Of a stretch of 64,000 nucleotides of DNA, positions 8,240-17,397 are shown piece by piece. How positions within the stretch are numbered: the first letter of the stretch is position 1; every line of letters starts with the position of its first letter. The notes under the pieces were generated by a model, which saw nothing but the letters and a program-made list of their open reading frames with translations, had not been told where the DNA came from and searched no databases. The translations under genes and the position numbers were made by a program. This DNA comes from Methanobacteriota archaeon (GTDB lineage Archaea > JAADCQ01 > Methanopyri > Methanopyrales > Methanopyraceae): assembly GCA_027064425.1 (NCBI GenBank), contig JAMOPO010000027.1, forward strand, positions 1 to 64,000. The letters are read 5' to 3'.

Positions 8240-9159
8240 TCGACCTCGCCCCTCGGGTAATCGTCCTGGACGATCTCGTAGAACCCGTCCGGGTAGATGA
8301 TGGCCGTGGCCCGCCGGTTCGCCCAGCACTGGATGTTGACCGCTACGGGCAGGCCGGCCGTGTGAGTGTACGCCATCTCGATGTTCACGGCCAGCGCGGT
8401 CGTGTCACCTCCGAGCCCCATGGGACCTATCCCCAGCTCGTTCACGGCCTCGAGGAGCCGGTCCTCCAGGTCGGCGAGCGCGGGGTCAGGGTTGCGGACG
8501 TTGAGCGGTCGAAAGAGCGCGAGCTTGGCGAGGAACGCCGCCTCCTCGATGGTGCCGCCGACGCCTACCCCGAGCACGATGGGCGGGCACGGCATTCCGC
8601 CGGCCTTCTTCACGGTCTCGAGGACGAAGTCCCAGATCCCGTCGAGGCCCTCGGTGGGCAGGAGCCGGGTCACCGCGCTGGAGTTCTCCGAGCCGAACCC
8701 CTTCGGCATGAAGTGCAGTCGGAGCTCCTCGCCCTTCGTCGGGACGAACCGGATCACGGGAGCCCGGCGACCGGTGTTGTCGCCGGTGTTCTCCCGGGTG
8801 ATGGGGTGGACTACGTTGGGCCGCAGCGGGACCTCCTTCGTGGCGCGCTGGACGCCCCGCTTGACTCCCTCTTGGATGGTCTCGGCGAGCCGGATCGGGA
8901 AGCGGCGCCCGACCTCGGCGATCACCGTGATCAGCCCCGTGTCCTGGCACATCGGGAGGCCCTTCTCCTCCGCGATCCTGACGTTCTCGAGGATGGCGTC
9001 GAGGATCATTCGGGCCCGCTCGTTGCTCTCGCTCTCGCGGGCGCTCTCCAGCGACTCCTTCACGTCGTCCGGGAGCCTCGTCTCAGCCACCTTGAGCGCC
9101 TTGACGGTGGCCTCGGCGATGCTCTCGACGAGCTCCTCTTCCGCCTCCTCTTCCGCCAC
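8236..9159 (-). CDS. fumA: Fumarate hydratase class I, alpha subunit
   Basis: The catalytic [4Fe-4S] subunit of heterodimeric fumarase, 307 residues. Cysteines expected to hold the cluster are seen in LPMCQDTG (about residue 71), MPCPPIVLGVG (about 193) and IQCWANRR (about 284). Other family segments are HPITRENTGDNTG, MPKGFGSENSSAV and GIGPMGLGGDTTALAV. The GTG start at 9159 lies inside the upstream polyferredoxin gene, whose stop is at 9083, a 77-base overlap; the fumarase N-terminus is acidic and variable, so a shorter N-terminus is possible. A fumarase gene directly behind por genes is a known arrangement in methanogens and fits a shared role in carbon assimilation. Confidence 0.92.
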   Translation of the reverse strand: MAEEEAEEELVESIAEATVKALKVAETRLPDDVKESLESARESESNERARMILDAILENVRIAEEKGLPMCQDTGLITVIAEVGRRFPIRLAETIQEGVKRGVQRATKEVPLRPNVVHPITRENTGDNTGRRAPVIRFVPTKGEELRLHFMPKGFGSENSSAVTRLLPTEGLDGIWDFVLETVKKAGGMPCPPIVLGVGVGGTIEEAAFLAKLALFRPLNVRNPDPALADLEDRLLEAVNELGIGPMGLGGDTTALAVNIEMAYTHTAGLPVAVNIQCWANRRATAIIYPDGFYEIVQDDYPRGEVE

Positions 9160-9613
9160 CCCGACTCCCCCTCAGCCGGGCGAGGGTGCGCGCGGCCCGG
9201 TACCGGGACCATCGGACGCGGTCGGACACCCGGGCGATCGTGGCCGCATCGGGGACCGGGCAGGCCTCGACGCAGGGTGGCATCTCTCGGTCCGGGCAGT
9301 TGTCGCACTTGACGGCGCGGTCGTCTCGAAGAAAAATGCCGCCGACCGGACAGGCCTCGGCACACCGACCGCAGGCCGTGCACCGATCCGCGTCGACGTG
9401 CAAGACGTCGCCGGTGGGGACGATGGCGCCCCGGGGGCATGCCTCAGCGCAGGCGGCCCGATCCGGGTGGCAGTGGACGCACCGGACGGCGCGTCCCGCC
9501 TCGATGCGGACGGCGTCCTTGGGGCAGGCCTCGGCGCACAGGCCACACCCTACGCACTCGGGAAGGCCGACCCAGGACCTTACTTCTCGGCGAGTTTCTC
9601 GAGCTCTTCCCAC
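9083..9613 (-). CDS. Por-associated polyferredoxin (4 x [4Fe-4S])
   Basis: An electron-transfer protein of the porE/porF kind that accompanies pyruvate:ferredoxin oxidoreductase in methanogens. Ferredoxin motifs seen in 176 residues are [40 protein letters not shown] and [17 protein letters not shown], giving room for about four clusters. The C-terminal 40 residues are Arg/Gly rich ([21 protein letters not shown]) and are encoded in the overlap with fumA, so this tail may be a by-product of the overlap. The GTG start at 9613 overlaps the porB end by 34 bases; no ATG/GTG/TTG exists between the porB stop and the first cysteine motif, so the start is uncertain. M. thermautotrophicus has two such genes; only one is seen here. 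Confidence 0.82.
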   Translation of the reverse strand: MGRARETRREVRSWVGLPECVGCGLCAEACPKDAVRIEAGRAVRCVHCHPDRAACAEACPRGAIVPTGDVLHVDADRCTACGRCAEACPVGGIFLRDDRAVKCDNCPDREMPPCVEACPVPDAATIARVSDRVRWSRYRAARTLARLRGSRGGGRGGGRGARREHRRGHRQGAQGG

Positions 9614-10479
9614 TGCTCGTCCACCATCCTTTGGATCTCTTCGATCTCGTCCTCGGTCAGGTGCTGAAAGCGCTTCTGCCGCTTGAGATACTCCTCGACC
9701 GGCTTCCGCTCCTTGGGCCGGTAAGTCAGACGGAACTCGCCGTCCTCAACCTCGTACAGGACCCACATGCCGGTCTCCACGGCCAGCTCACCGATCTCGA
9801 TGGTCTCGGAGGAATCGTAACCCCAGCCGGGTGGGCACGGGCAGAGCACGTGGACGTAGGCGGGCCCGTCGACCTTCTTGGCCTTCTTCACCTTCTTGAT
9901 AAGGTCCTGCGGGAAGGACACGCAGGCGGTGGCGACGTAGGGTACGCCGTGGTCGACCATGATCCTCGGCACGTCTTTCTTGGGCCTCATCTCACCGCGC
10001 CAGACTTTGCCCGCGGGCGTGGTGGTCGTGGCCGCGTAAGGCGGGGTGGCGCCGCTCCGCTGCACGCCCGTGTTCATGTACGCCTCGTTATCATAACATA
10101 TGTACACGACGTTATGGCCGCGCTCCACCATGCCGGACAGCGCCTGGAAGCCGATGTCGACGGTGCCGCCGTCGCCCGCGAAGACGGCGACGGTCACGTC
10201 GTCCTTACCCAGGGCTTTGAGGGCGCGCTCGACGCCGGAGGCGACGGCGGCCGCGTTCTCGAAGGCGACGTGGATCCATGGGACCTTCCACGCGGTCTCG
10301 GGGTACGGCGTCGTGGTCACCTCAATGCAGCCGGTGGAGGTGACGACGATGGTGTTCTTACCGAGCGCCTTCAGGCACAGGCGGACGCAGAGGGCGGACC
10401 CGCACCCGGCGCAGGCGCGGTGTCCCGGGGCCAGGAGCTCCTCCTCGGGAATGGGCAGCCGGGGCTTCCGCCCGCCCAA
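9580..10479 (-). CDS. porB: Pyruvate:ferredoxin oxidoreductase beta subunit
   Basis: The thiamine-diphosphate subunit of the four-subunit enzyme that in methanogens reductively carboxylates acetyl-CoA to pyruvate. In 299 residues it has the N-terminal cluster cysteines [12 protein letters not shown], the TPP motif [15 protein letters not shown] with [10 protein letters not shown], and the substrate-side segment TPAGKVW. TTG 10479 was chosen: it follows GGGGTCCCGGG, lies 11 bases after the porA stop, and gives [14 protein letters not shown], a normal lead into the first cysteine pair. The longer open frame upstream overlaps porA and is a shadow. Operon order is porG-D-A-B-polyferredoxin-fumA-fumB-purO. 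Confidence 0.94.
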   Translation of the reverse strand: MGGRKPRLPIPEEELLAPGHRACAGCGSALCVRLCLKALGKNTIVVTSTGCIEVTTTPYPETAWKVPWIHVAFENAAAVASGVERALKALGKDDVTVAVFAGDGGTVDIGFQALSGMVERGHNVVYICYDNEAYMNTGVQRSGATPPYAATTTTPAGKVWRGEMRPKKDVPRIMVDHGVPYVATACVSFPQDLIKKVKKAKKVDGPAYVHVLCPCPPGWGYDSSETIEIGELAVETGMWVLYEVEDGEFRLTYRPKERKPVEEYLKRQKRFQHLTEDEIEEIQRMVDEQWEELEKLAEK

Positions 10480-10490
10480 CCCGGGACCCC

Positions 10491-11648
10491 CTACGCGTTC
10501 ACGTTGATCCAGACGGGCTCGTCCGTTCCCTTCCCCTTCTCCGCGACCTCGATGGCCTTGAGCACGTCTTCCGGTCGGATGTCTCGGCCACCGAGCCCGG
10601 CGATGGTGGAGGAGATCTCGACGTCGGGGGCGTGCGCCTTCACGTCGGTCCATAGGGGCGGCATGGCTCCGTACGAGTGAGCCCGGTCGATCGTGACCAC
10701 GCCCTCTCGATCTTGGATGATCTCGGCGATCTGCTCGCCCGGGAAGGGGCGGTAGGATTTGACCCGGATGAGTCCGACGTCGGGTCGCTCCTCGTCGATC
10801 ACGTGCTTGACGGTCCCGCAGACTGAGCCCATCGCGATCACGATGTAGTCGGCGTCCTCGGTGTTATACTCCTCAACAAGCCCGTTGCCGTACGAGCGAC
10901 CGAACTCGTCCGCGAACTCACGGTTAACCTCCCCGATGACCCTCTCGGCCTCCTTCATCGCCTCGTCCTGCATCTTCTTGAACTCCATGTAGCAGTCCGG
11001 ACCGCCGACGGGGCCCAGCGTCATGGGTTCCTCCGGGTCGAGACGGCAGTGCGTGGGCTCGAACTCACCGACGAACTCCTGCACCTTCTCCTTCGGCGGG
11101 ATCTCCACGGGCTCAAGCGTGTGGGACAGGGTGAACCCGTCGAAGCAGACCATCACGGGCAGGAGCACGTCCTCGTGCTCGGCGATTCGATAAGCCTGGA
11201 TGATCGTGTCGAGGATCTCCTGGTTGGACTCACAGTACAGCTGGATCCAGCAGGCGTCGCGCTGCGCCATGGCGTCCGAGTGGTCGCACCAGATGTTGAT
11301 CGGCGCGGAGAGGGCGCGGTTGGCCACGGCCATGACGATGGGTAGCCGCATGCCGGAGGCAATGAACAGAACCTCGTGCATCAGTGCCAGGCCCTGCGAG
11401 GCGGTGGCCGTGAACACGCGCACGCCGGTCGCTGAGGCCCCGATGACCGCGCTGATGGCGCTGTGCTCGGACTCGACGTGGATGAACTCCGCGTCGAGCT
11501 CCCCGTTGGCGATGAACTCGGAGAGGTACTCCACGACGGGCGTTTGAGGCGTGATGGGGTACGCGGCGATGACGTCAACGTCGACCAGCCTCACCGCCTC
11601 CGCCGCCGCGTAGTTTCCATTTATCACGCGCACCTCGGACTCCGACAA
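10491..11648 (-). CDS. porA: Pyruvate:ferredoxin oxidoreductase alpha subunit
   Basis: The 385-residue subunit that forms the pyruvate and TPP pyrimidine side of the active site. Typical segments are [69 protein letters not shown] and the late domain [16 protein letters not shown] / [12 protein letters not shown]. It starts at TTG 11648, 13 bases past the porD stop. The YPITPQTP and ESEHSA motifs separate it from the VOR and KOR alpha chains only partly, so specificity for pyruvate rests mainly on the complete G-D-A-B set plus polyferredoxin and fumarase downstream. Confidence 0.93.
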   Translation of the reverse strand: MSESEVRVINGNYAAAEAVRLVDVDVIAAYPITPQTPVVEYLSEFIANGELDAEFIHVESEHSAISAVIGASATGVRVFTATASQGLALMHEVLFIASGMRLPIVMAVANRALSAPINIWCDHSDAMAQRDACWIQLYCESNQEILDTIIQAYRIAEHEDVLLPVMVCFDGFTLSHTLEPVEIPPKEKVQEFVGEFEPTHCRLDPEEPMTLGPVGGPDCYMEFKKMQDEAMKEAERVIGEVNREFADEFGRSYGNGLVEEYNTEDADYIVIAMGSVCGTVKHVIDEERPDVGLIRVKSYRPFPGEQIAEIIQDREGVVTIDRAHSYGAMPPLWTDVKAHAPDVEISSTIAGLGGRDIRPEDVLKAIEVAEKGKGTDEPVWINVNA

Positions 11649-11661
11649 CGCGGGCGTCCCC

Positions 11662-11937
11662 TCACTCCGCCTCCTCTTCCATTACCATCTCAATGGCGTC
11701 GGTCGGGCAGACCTTCGAGCAAATTCCGCACCCTTTGCAGTAATCGTAATCGATCTCGAACCCGTCCTCCGTGGGCCTGATGCACCCGTCCGGGCAGAAC
11801 ATGAAGCACTTGGCGCAGCCGACGCACTTCTCCTCGTCCAGGACGGGCCGGAAGACCCTCCACCGGCCGGTCTTGTTTCGACGCGTGCTCCCGGGCTCCC
11901 TGACGACCGCCCCGATCGTGTACTCCGTCTCACCCAA
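11662..11937 (-). CDS. porD: Pyruvate:ferredoxin oxidoreductase delta subunit (2[4Fe-4S] ferredoxin)
   Basis: A 91-residue ferredoxin-like subunit carrying electrons between the TPP site and external ferredoxin. Two classic motifs are seen, CVGCAKCFMFCPDGC and CKGCGICSKVCPTDA, after an N-terminal RRNKTGRWRVFRPV segment that is typical of PorD. TTG start at 11937, overlapping the porG end by eight bases. The last residues EMVMEEEAE are a normal acidic tail. Confidence 0.93.
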   Translation of the reverse strand: MGETEYTIGAVVREPGSTRRNKTGRWRVFRPVLDEEKCVGCAKCFMFCPDGCIRPTEDGFEIDYDYCKGCGICSKVCPTDAIEMVMEEEAE

Positions 11938-12481
11938 CCCTCTCCACCTCCTCGTACGCGCGTCTCACGGCCCGGATGTTCTTCTCCGCTACCTGGCCGG
12001 AGAATCGGACCCGGATGGCCTCCTCCACGGCCTCCAACGACAGGACGCCCGAGGCTCGGAGGTACGCTCCTACCATCGCGGTGTTCACGATCGGCACTCC
12101 GAGCTCGTCGAGCGCGATCTCGGTGGCGTCGACCGCGTAAACCTCGTAGTCCTCCAGCTCCTCGGAGACGTCGTCCCAGTTGCCCTCTTGGGCGTTGATT
12201 ACGACGAGACCATCCTCGCGCAGGCCCTCGGTCACGTCGACCACGCTCATTAGGCTCGGGTCCAGGACGATGACGTGGTCAGGCTCGTAGATTTGACACC
12301 GCACCTTGATGAACTCGTCCGAGATCCGCGCGAAGGCGGTCACGGGCGCGCCCCGCCGCTCCACGCCGAAGAACGGGAACGCCTGCGAGTACTTCCCGTC
12401 CTCCTTCGCGGCGATCGCCAGGATCTCGGCAGCGGTTACGGCCCCCTGGCCGCCCCGACCGTGGATCCGGATCTCGATCAC
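11930..12481 (-). CDS. porG: Pyruvate:ferredoxin oxidoreductase gamma subunit
   Basis: The 183-residue gamma subunit has the family opening IEIRIHGRGGQGAVTAAEIL, then YSQAFPFFGVERRGAPV and VPIVNTAMVGAYLRA. It is the first por gene and starts at GTG 12481, 12 bases after the pheA stop, so the por operon may be read from a promoter further upstream together with pheA. The overlap with porD suggests translational coupling. Function within the complex: CoA-binding side and assembly, known from the family. Confidence 0.93.
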   Translation of the reverse strand: MIEIRIHGRGGQGAVTAAEILAIAAKEDGKYSQAFPFFGVERRGAPVTAFARISDEFIKVRCQIYEPDHVIVLDPSLMSVVDVTEGLREDGLVVINAQEGNWDDVSEELEDYEVYAVDATEIALDELGVPIVNTAMVGAYLRASGVLSLEAVEEAIRVRFSGQVAEKNIRAVRRAYEEVERVG

Positions 12482-12493
12482 GCGGCCTCCCCC

Positions 12494-13297
12494 TCACGGG
12501 AACTCCTTCGGGTACGAACCCAGCACCTTGGAGAAGGGAGTCCTCTCGCGGAGCTCGGAGAGTGCCTCACTCCCGGGGTAGAGCATTCGGTGACCCTCGA
12601 AGTCCAGGAAGAACACGTAGTCGCCCAGCCCGCTCTTCGCGGGCCTGGACTCGATCTTGGTGAGGTTTATCCCGCGGTCCGCGAAGATTCCGAGGACCTC
12701 TCTCAGCGCGCCCGGACGGTCCGTGACCGAGAACACCACCGAGGTCTTGTCCTCACGCGTGGGAGCCCGGTCCCGAGTCGAGAGGACCGCGAACCGGGTC
12801 TCGTTGTTCTCCAGGCGGATCTCCTCCACCACGTCGAGGTCGAAACGCTCGGCCAGCCGGGGTGGGCCCAGCGCGTAGCCGCCTTCCTTCGCGGCCTTCT
12901 TCGCCGCTTCGGCCGTGCTGGAGGTAGGGACGAACTCGTGGTCACCCAGCACGTCTCGGAGGATGTCTCGCGCCTGCTCGTACGCGTGCGGGTGCGAGTA
13001 CACGACGTCACGCTCCTCTTCTCCCACCATCAGCGCGTGGACGATCGGGAGCACGAGCTCCCCGAACACCTTCACGTCCTTCCGTAGGAAGTTGTCCAGG
13101 GTCTCTCCGACCGAGCCCTCCAGCGAGTTCTCCCACGGAACGATCCCGAACTCCGCGTTCCCGCGCTCGACCTGGGAGAAGACCTCGGTGATCGTGCTGA
13201 CCGGGCGGAACTCCACGTCGTCCCGGCCCAGGTCCTTCGCGAACTTCCGCGCAGCCTCCTCCGTGAACGTGCCCGGCGGGCCCAAGTAGGCGATCAC
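12494..13297 (-). CDS. pheA: Prephenate dehydratase
   Basis: Converts prephenate to phenylpyruvate in phenylalanine synthesis. The 267-residue protein is monofunctional: no chorismate mutase domain precedes it. The catalytic part opens with IAYLGPPGTFTEEAARKF and contains GIVPWENSLEGSVGETLDNF and a TRFAVLS segment (the TRF motif of the active site). A C-terminal ACT domain follows (VVFSVTDRPGALREVLGIFADRGINLTKIESRP), where phenylalanine feedback is expected through the ESRP motif. GTG 13297 overlaps the stop of the marker-12 gene (GTGA). Its position ahead of porG ties aromatic synthesis to pyruvate supply only by operon neighbourhood. Confidence 0.94.
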   Translation of the reverse strand: MIAYLGPPGTFTEEAARKFAKDLGRDDVEFRPVSTITEVFSQVERGNAEFGIVPWENSLEGSVGETLDNFLRKDVKVFGELVLPIVHALMVGEEERDVVYSHPHAYEQARDILRDVLGDHEFVPTSSTAEAAKKAAKEGGYALGPPRLAERFDLDVVEEIRLENNETRFAVLSTRDRAPTREDKTSVVFSVTDRPGALREVLGIFADRGINLTKIESRPAKSGLGDYVFFLDFEGHRMLYPGSEALSELRERTPFSKVLGSYPKEFP

Positions 13298-14280
13298 TGG
13301 CGAGAAATTCGCACCCCCATGACCTCGCGGGCTCCGGATGCGATGTCCGCCGCGATCAGCGCTAAGCCTCTCGAAGCCGGCTCGGGCGGCAGCACTCCGA
13401 CGGTGTTAAAAGTCTTACCCAGGAGGCCGCGGAGCGCGCTCATGAAGTCCTCATCCTCCGCGAGCCCGCCCCCGATCCACGCCTCGTCGCACTCGTAGAC
13501 GACCCCCAGCCCCGCGACCTCCCACGCCACCAGCTTCGCCAGCGCCTCCTTCCACTCCCGGCCGCACCGCTCGATGAACTCGTTCACGGCGTCCGTCACG
13601 TCCTCGCTGACGCAGTCCGCCACCTTCACCACGCCGCCCCGGGAGAAGGCCTCGTTCGCCGAGCATTTCCCGGAATCCACCGCCCTGATAGCCTCCAGGT
13701 CCAGCGGGCCCTGGAGCACCCCCGGGGCACCCAGGCACGCGTCGATGCCGCCGACGATCCTCCCGTCCTTAACCACCACGGAGACCGTGTTCGAGCTCGT
13801 ATCGCAGACGACCAGGTCCTCGCTGTCCGCGAGCTCCAGCGCCATCCTTGCGGTCCCGATCTTCTCCCCACTCCCCACGTGGGAGAAGATGCGGAAGGCG
13901 CGATCGAGGCCGGGCGTGTCCCGGTGAAGGCCGGGGGCGAGGTAGGCCTCCACGTCCAGCTTCAGCAGCTCCTCGACCATCCTCCGACCCGCGCCGAACT
14001 CCGGGCCCGCCCCACCGGTGTCCTTCAGTCCGAAGCCTACGCCGATCTCCTCCGCCTCCTCCAGCGGGACGAACTCGGTCAGCGCGTCCCCCATCCCGTA
14101 GTTCAGGCACACGCACTCTGCCTCGCGCAGGGCCTCCGCCGCGGGCTCGGGCAGGGCCTCCAGCAGTCCCCGGCGCGCCACCTCGGGTCGGGGCGCCTTA
14201 CCCAGGAACTCCGGATCGCCCTCCCCGTCGTACGCGGCGACCTTCATCCCCGTCGTACCGTGATCGAGCCCGACGTACAT
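13294..14280 (-). CDS. Methanogenesis marker protein 12 (ASKHA/actin-like ATPase fold)
   Basis: A 328-residue protein beginning MYVGLDHGTTGMKVAAYDG, the phosphate-1 loop of the acetate kinase/sugar kinase/Hsp70/actin fold. A second loop VVCDTSSNTVSVVVKDGRIVGG and a late AWIGGGLAEDEDF (adenosine motif) complete the ATPase core. Length and start match methanogenesis marker 12, a protein found in methanogens and of unknown biochemical role. It sits one base after the Clp1-like gene and overlaps pheA. A relation to DUF1464 kinases is the main alternative name. Confidence 0.68.
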   Translation of the reverse strand: MYVGLDHGTTGMKVAAYDGEGDPEFLGKAPRPEVARRGLLEALPEPAAEALREAECVCLNYGMGDALTEFVPLEEAEEIGVGFGLKDTGGAGPEFGAGRRMVEELLKLDVEAYLAPGLHRDTPGLDRAFRIFSHVGSGEKIGTARMALELADSEDLVVCDTSSNTVSVVVKDGRIVGGIDACLGAPGVLQGPLDLEAIRAVDSGKCSANEAFSRGGVVKVADCVSEDVTDAVNEFIERCGREWKEALAKLVAWEVAGLGVVYECDEAWIGGGLAEDEDFMSALRGLLGKTFNTVGVLPPEPASRGLALIAADIASGAREVMGVRISRQ

Positions 14281-14281
14281 G

Positions 14282-15619
14282 CTACATCCTCACCCTCATG
14301 GGCTCGTGCTCGCCCGTCTCGGGGTCGACCTTGAGCGATCCGAACTGCACGACCTTCACCGCGCGATCGTGGATCAGTCGGCCCTCCACGACCATGCGCC
14401 CGTCCTCGAAGTCCAGCTCCTGGATCACGCCGATGCCGAGCAGGTCGCCCACACCGTCGCACAACCCCACCAGGAGACCCTCCAGCTCGTCCTCGTTGAC
14501 CACCACCAGCTCCCGCACCCCGAGCAGCTTCTTCAGCTCCTTGGCGTGTCGGCCGCCCTTTCCGACGATCCGGCCCGCCTCGTCCTTGACGATGAGAACC
14601 AGCGCGTCGGGGGAGCGCTCGAAGTGAACGATCTCCGGCTCCACGTCCGACACGGCCTTGATCAATGAGATCAGCTCGTCCTCGGGCTCCTCCGGCTCCC
14701 CGGTGCCCAGGAACGAGCGCTGGATGGAGATCTCGTCCAGGTCCAGCTCGACCTCCTCCCGATCCTCGAAAAACTCCCGAAGGATGCGCTCTCGGCGGCG
14801 GATCCTGTCCGCCCGCTCCACCTCCTTCACGGCGTCCGGTACGGTCAGGTCGTGCACCTTGACGTAGTCCAGCGATCGCACCATCCGCTTGATGTGGGAG
14901 ACCTGTCCCTCCTTGTCCAGGAAGGCGACGTGGGTCGGCCGGATCACGTCGATCTTGTGCAGCTTCAGCGCGCGGGCGGGGCCGCCGTGGACCATACCCG
15001 AAGTGTCGATGAGCACTGCGTCCACGTTCTCGGCCAGCGCGAGGTCTACCATCCGGCGGGTTCCGACGGTGGTCTGAAGCAGGTGGCCCGACGGCGTGAT
15101 CGACCCGACGAAGTATCCGTGCCGCATTTCGACCTCGGAGAGCTCGTGCACGGGTTCCTCCATGATCCCCAGCGAGACGACCGCGGGCGGTCCAACGTCC
15201 GACTGCCCGATGTCGGCGTCCACGATCCCGACCCTCAGCCCCCGGTCCACGAGCTCGTTGGCCAGGAAGGTGGCGAGGGTGGTCTTCCCGGAGTCCTGCG
15301 GGCCGATGATCATGCAGACGGGCGTGCCCGAGTACTCCGCCAGCTCCTCCGCCAGGTCGACCCAGTCCGAGGGTGTTTCGAGGCCCTCCTCTTCTTCGAC
15401 CGTCGAGTACTTGGCACCGGTGCCCAGGATCAGCTCCAGCTCCGCTCCATCCTCCTCCGGCGTGATCGTGATCCGGTCCCCGCGCCGGACGACGACCTCG
15501 TCGCCCGACCCCAGCTCGCTCCCCCGGCTGGTCTTGACCTGCCCCTCCACGACCCGGACCTTGGCGGGACCATCCACGCGGACCGAGCCCGAGTCCAGCT
15601 CGACACGCTCCTTTCGCAC
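14282..15619 (-). CDS. Clp1/Nol9-type polynucleotide 5'-kinase with an inserted KH-like domain
   Basis: Archaeal Clp1 homologues phosphorylate 5'-hydroxyl ends of RNA. In 445 residues I see a beta-rich N-terminal domain (1-90), Walker A GPQDSGKT (106-113) with downstream VDADIGQSDVGPPA (the Clp1 lid/Walker B region), and the sugar/base-site loop IDTSGMVHGGPARALK. Unusual is residues about 320-375, where VKDEAGRIVGKGGRHAKELK carries a GKGG loop at 353-356 and looks like a KH RNA-binding domain. The C-terminal part (EDGRMVVEGRLIHD) returns to the Clp1 C-terminal domain. GTG 15619; one base from the marker-12 start. Likely roles are tRNA exon or guide-RNA end repair, an inference. Confidence 0.8.
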   Translation of the reverse strand: MRKERVELDSGSVRVDGPAKVRVVEGQVKTSRGSELGSGDEVVVRRGDRITITPEEDGAELELILGTGAKYSTVEEEEGLETPSDWVDLAEELAEYSGTPVCMIIGPQDSGKTTLATFLANELVDRGLRVGIVDADIGQSDVGPPAVVSLGIMEEPVHELSEVEMRHGYFVGSITPSGHLLQTTVGTRRMVDLALAENVDAVLIDTSGMVHGGPARALKLHKIDVIRPTHVAFLDKEGQVSHIKRMVRSLDYVKVHDLTVPDAVKEVERADRIRRRERILREFFEDREEVELDLDEISIQRSFLGTGEPEEPEDELISLIKAVSDVEPEIVHFERSPDALVLIVKDEAGRIVGKGGRHAKELKKLLGVRELVVVNEDELEGLLVGLCDGVGDLLGIGVIQELDFEDGRMVVEGRLIHDRAVKVVQFGSLKVDPETGEHEPMRVRM

Positions 15620-15622
15620 GCC

Positions 15623-16444
15623 TCACTCCCCCTGTACGACCATCAGCGAGACCAGCTTCCCTTGAGTCACCTCCTCGAGCAGCTTCTTCGCATCGTCCTC
15701 GTCCAGGACCAGAACGACCCGGTCGTCGACCCGCTTCCAGACCTCCGCCTCTCCCAGCTCGCGCCCGTCCACGAAGACCCTCACCCGATCCCCCTCGCCG
15801 ATATGGATGGCACCGCCCATCGGCTCGACGGAGACCGCCACCTTTCCGGGCGGGAGAGTGTGCGAGACCGGCGGCTTGGAGCCGGCGAGCAGGACCTCGA
15901 CCTTCCCATCCTCCGACACCCTCACGATCGCCCGGCCGACGCCCTCCTCCCGCTCGAGGTCTCGCTTGATCACCCGCTCCACCTCCTCGCGCGAGACGCC
16001 CCGCGGGAACTCGTACTTCCGGCCCGCGACCCGCTCCTTCACGTCCTTGGGGGCGGGCGGCTCGCCGGGGATGTCCCGGATCTCGTCCGGGTCCTCCGGT
16101 AGCTGGTACACCTTCGTCCTGGGGTTCACGGCGGCGCGCAGTCGGGTCTGCAGGATCTTATCCCCGATCACGTCCCCGTACGTGCGGCCCGGGATCGAGA
16201 ACAGGGCCGCGATCGCCCACGCCAGCATCTCCACGTTAGGGTGCTGGTAAGTCATCGCCGTCAGCTCTCGAGGGCCGGCCGCGAACCCGGCCGTGAGCAG
16301 GCCCATGAAGGCGCAGGCGGTCATTCGAATCCGCTCCTCGGCCACGTACCGGTACAGGGCGGCTGCCACGAACGAGCCGGCGAAGACGTAGAACCCCCGC
16401 ACAACGCCCAGCACGATGGCCCACGACAGGCTCGACAGATCCAT
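15623..16444 (-). CDS. Membrane-anchored protein of unknown function
   Basis: A 273-residue protein starting at ATG 16444, which overlaps the TGA of the preceding gene (TGATG). The first about 95 residues hold three or four hydrophobic segments (for example WAIVLGVVRGFYVFAGSFVA, ACAFMGLLTAGFAAG, MLAWAIAALFSIPG). The remaining two thirds are soluble, charged and beta-rich, with GDVIGDKIL and GGAIHIGEGDRVRVFVDG. I do not recognise the family. Position between a Clp1-like kinase and another unassigned soluble gene gives no clear job. The C-terminal segment with alternating hydrophobic residues and a GEGD turn could be a small-molecule-binding barrel, a guess only. Confidence 0.62.
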   Translation of the reverse strand: MDLSSLSWAIVLGVVRGFYVFAGSFVAAALYRYVAEERIRMTACAFMGLLTAGFAAGPRELTAMTYQHPNVEMLAWAIAALFSIPGRTYGDVIGDKILQTRLRAAVNPRTKVYQLPEDPDEIRDIPGEPPAPKDVKERVAGRKYEFPRGVSREEVERVIKRDLEREEGVGRAIVRVSEDGKVEVLLAGSKPPVSHTLPPGKVAVSVEPMGGAIHIGEGDRVRVFVDGRELGEAEVWKRVDDRVVLVLDEDDAKKLLEEVTQGKLVSLMVVQGE

Positions 16445-17379
16445 CAACGCGCGATCACCTCCTGACCGATGCTGATCACGCCCCCTTCCGCAACCCGCCA
16501 CCGACCACCATCCCGCACCAACCGGACCTCCCCAATCTCCAGCTCCTCGGCCTCCGGCAGCTCGCTGAGGCAGACCTCAGCGCTCGGGTCCACGCCCAGC
16601 CGCACCTCCTGCCCCTCCTCGACTCGCATCGCCCCCCGCATCCGCCAGCCCGAGTTCAGGGAGCAGACGCGGCATCCGGGCCGGGAGGAGGCGGCGAGGA
16701 AGATGTCGGTCGGGTGCACGGAGGTGGAGAGGCCGGGCCGATCCAGGGACACCCGGGCCGGGCACGTGCCGGCGAGCATCGCTACATCGGCCGCGACGTC
16801 CAGGGCGGCGTGCTCCGGGGTCTTGTTGCTCACGTTCCCCCTCAGCACGGTGCGCTCGTCCAGCGGGACCCGCTCGCCGTCTACCATCACGGTGAACTCC
16901 TCGTCCGGCTCGATCGCGCCCCGCACGTTCCTGACCCGAGACGGGGCCTCGCCCTCCCGGATGAAAACCCTCTTAGCCGCCCTCTCAAAGCCCCCCTCGG
17001 GCGGATCGGCGGGGCCGCCCAGCTCCTCGACCAGCTCGCGAACGTAGCAGTCCGCCCTCCACACGTGGTCCGCGTACCCGGGTCGACCCCGGATCTCGAC
17101 CTCGGCCCCCGGGCACCCGGACACGAACAGGGCGGCGAGCACGTGCTCCGGAACGATCACGGAGGGGTTGTCCGGGCCAGGCTCGCGGGTCGGGTCCGCG
17201 TGCAGGGTGATCGTGTCCTCCACCATCCGCAGATGCCGGAGGTCCGCGGGCACCTTACCCTCGGGCGTCACGAATACTACCCCGGGCTTCTCCCGGGTCC
17301 TGATCCGGAGGACGTCCTCCTCGGACATCGGCTCGTGTCCTCGGTCGCGCCCGTACTTCCGGCGCACCTCCACGCGCAA
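16444..17379 (-). CDS. Conserved-looking soluble protein, unknown function
   Basis: A 311-residue soluble protein. TTG 17379 is preceded by GGGGTGAGCGAC and gives MRVEVRRKYGRDRG; GTG 17388 is the alternative. Features: cysteines in VSGCPGAEV, ADCYVREL and the pair CRVCSLNSGWRM, and a central DERTVLRGNVSNKTPEHAALDVAADVAM read as a helix-rich block. No known motif was recognised. It may belong to the methanogen-restricted marker families given its neighbours, but I could not match it to one. It is divergent from the TatD-like gene; the 90 bases between the starts also hold a candidate C/D guide RNA. Confidence 0.62.
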   Translation of the reverse strand: MRVEVRRKYGRDRGHEPMSEEDVLRIRTREKPGVVFVTPEGKVPADLRHLRMVEDTITLHADPTREPGPDNPSVIVPEHVLAALFVSGCPGAEVEIRGRPGYADHVWRADCYVRELVEELGGPADPPEGGFERAAKRVFIREGEAPSRVRNVRGAIEPDEEFTVMVDGERVPLDERTVLRGNVSNKTPEHAALDVAADVAMLAGTCPARVSLDRPGLSTSVHPTDIFLAASSRPGCRVCSLNSGWRMRGAMRVEEGQEVRLGVDPSAEVCLSELPEAEELEIGEVRLVRDGGRWRVAEGGVISIGQEVIAR

Positions 17380-17397
17380 GTCGCTCACCCCGCTCCG

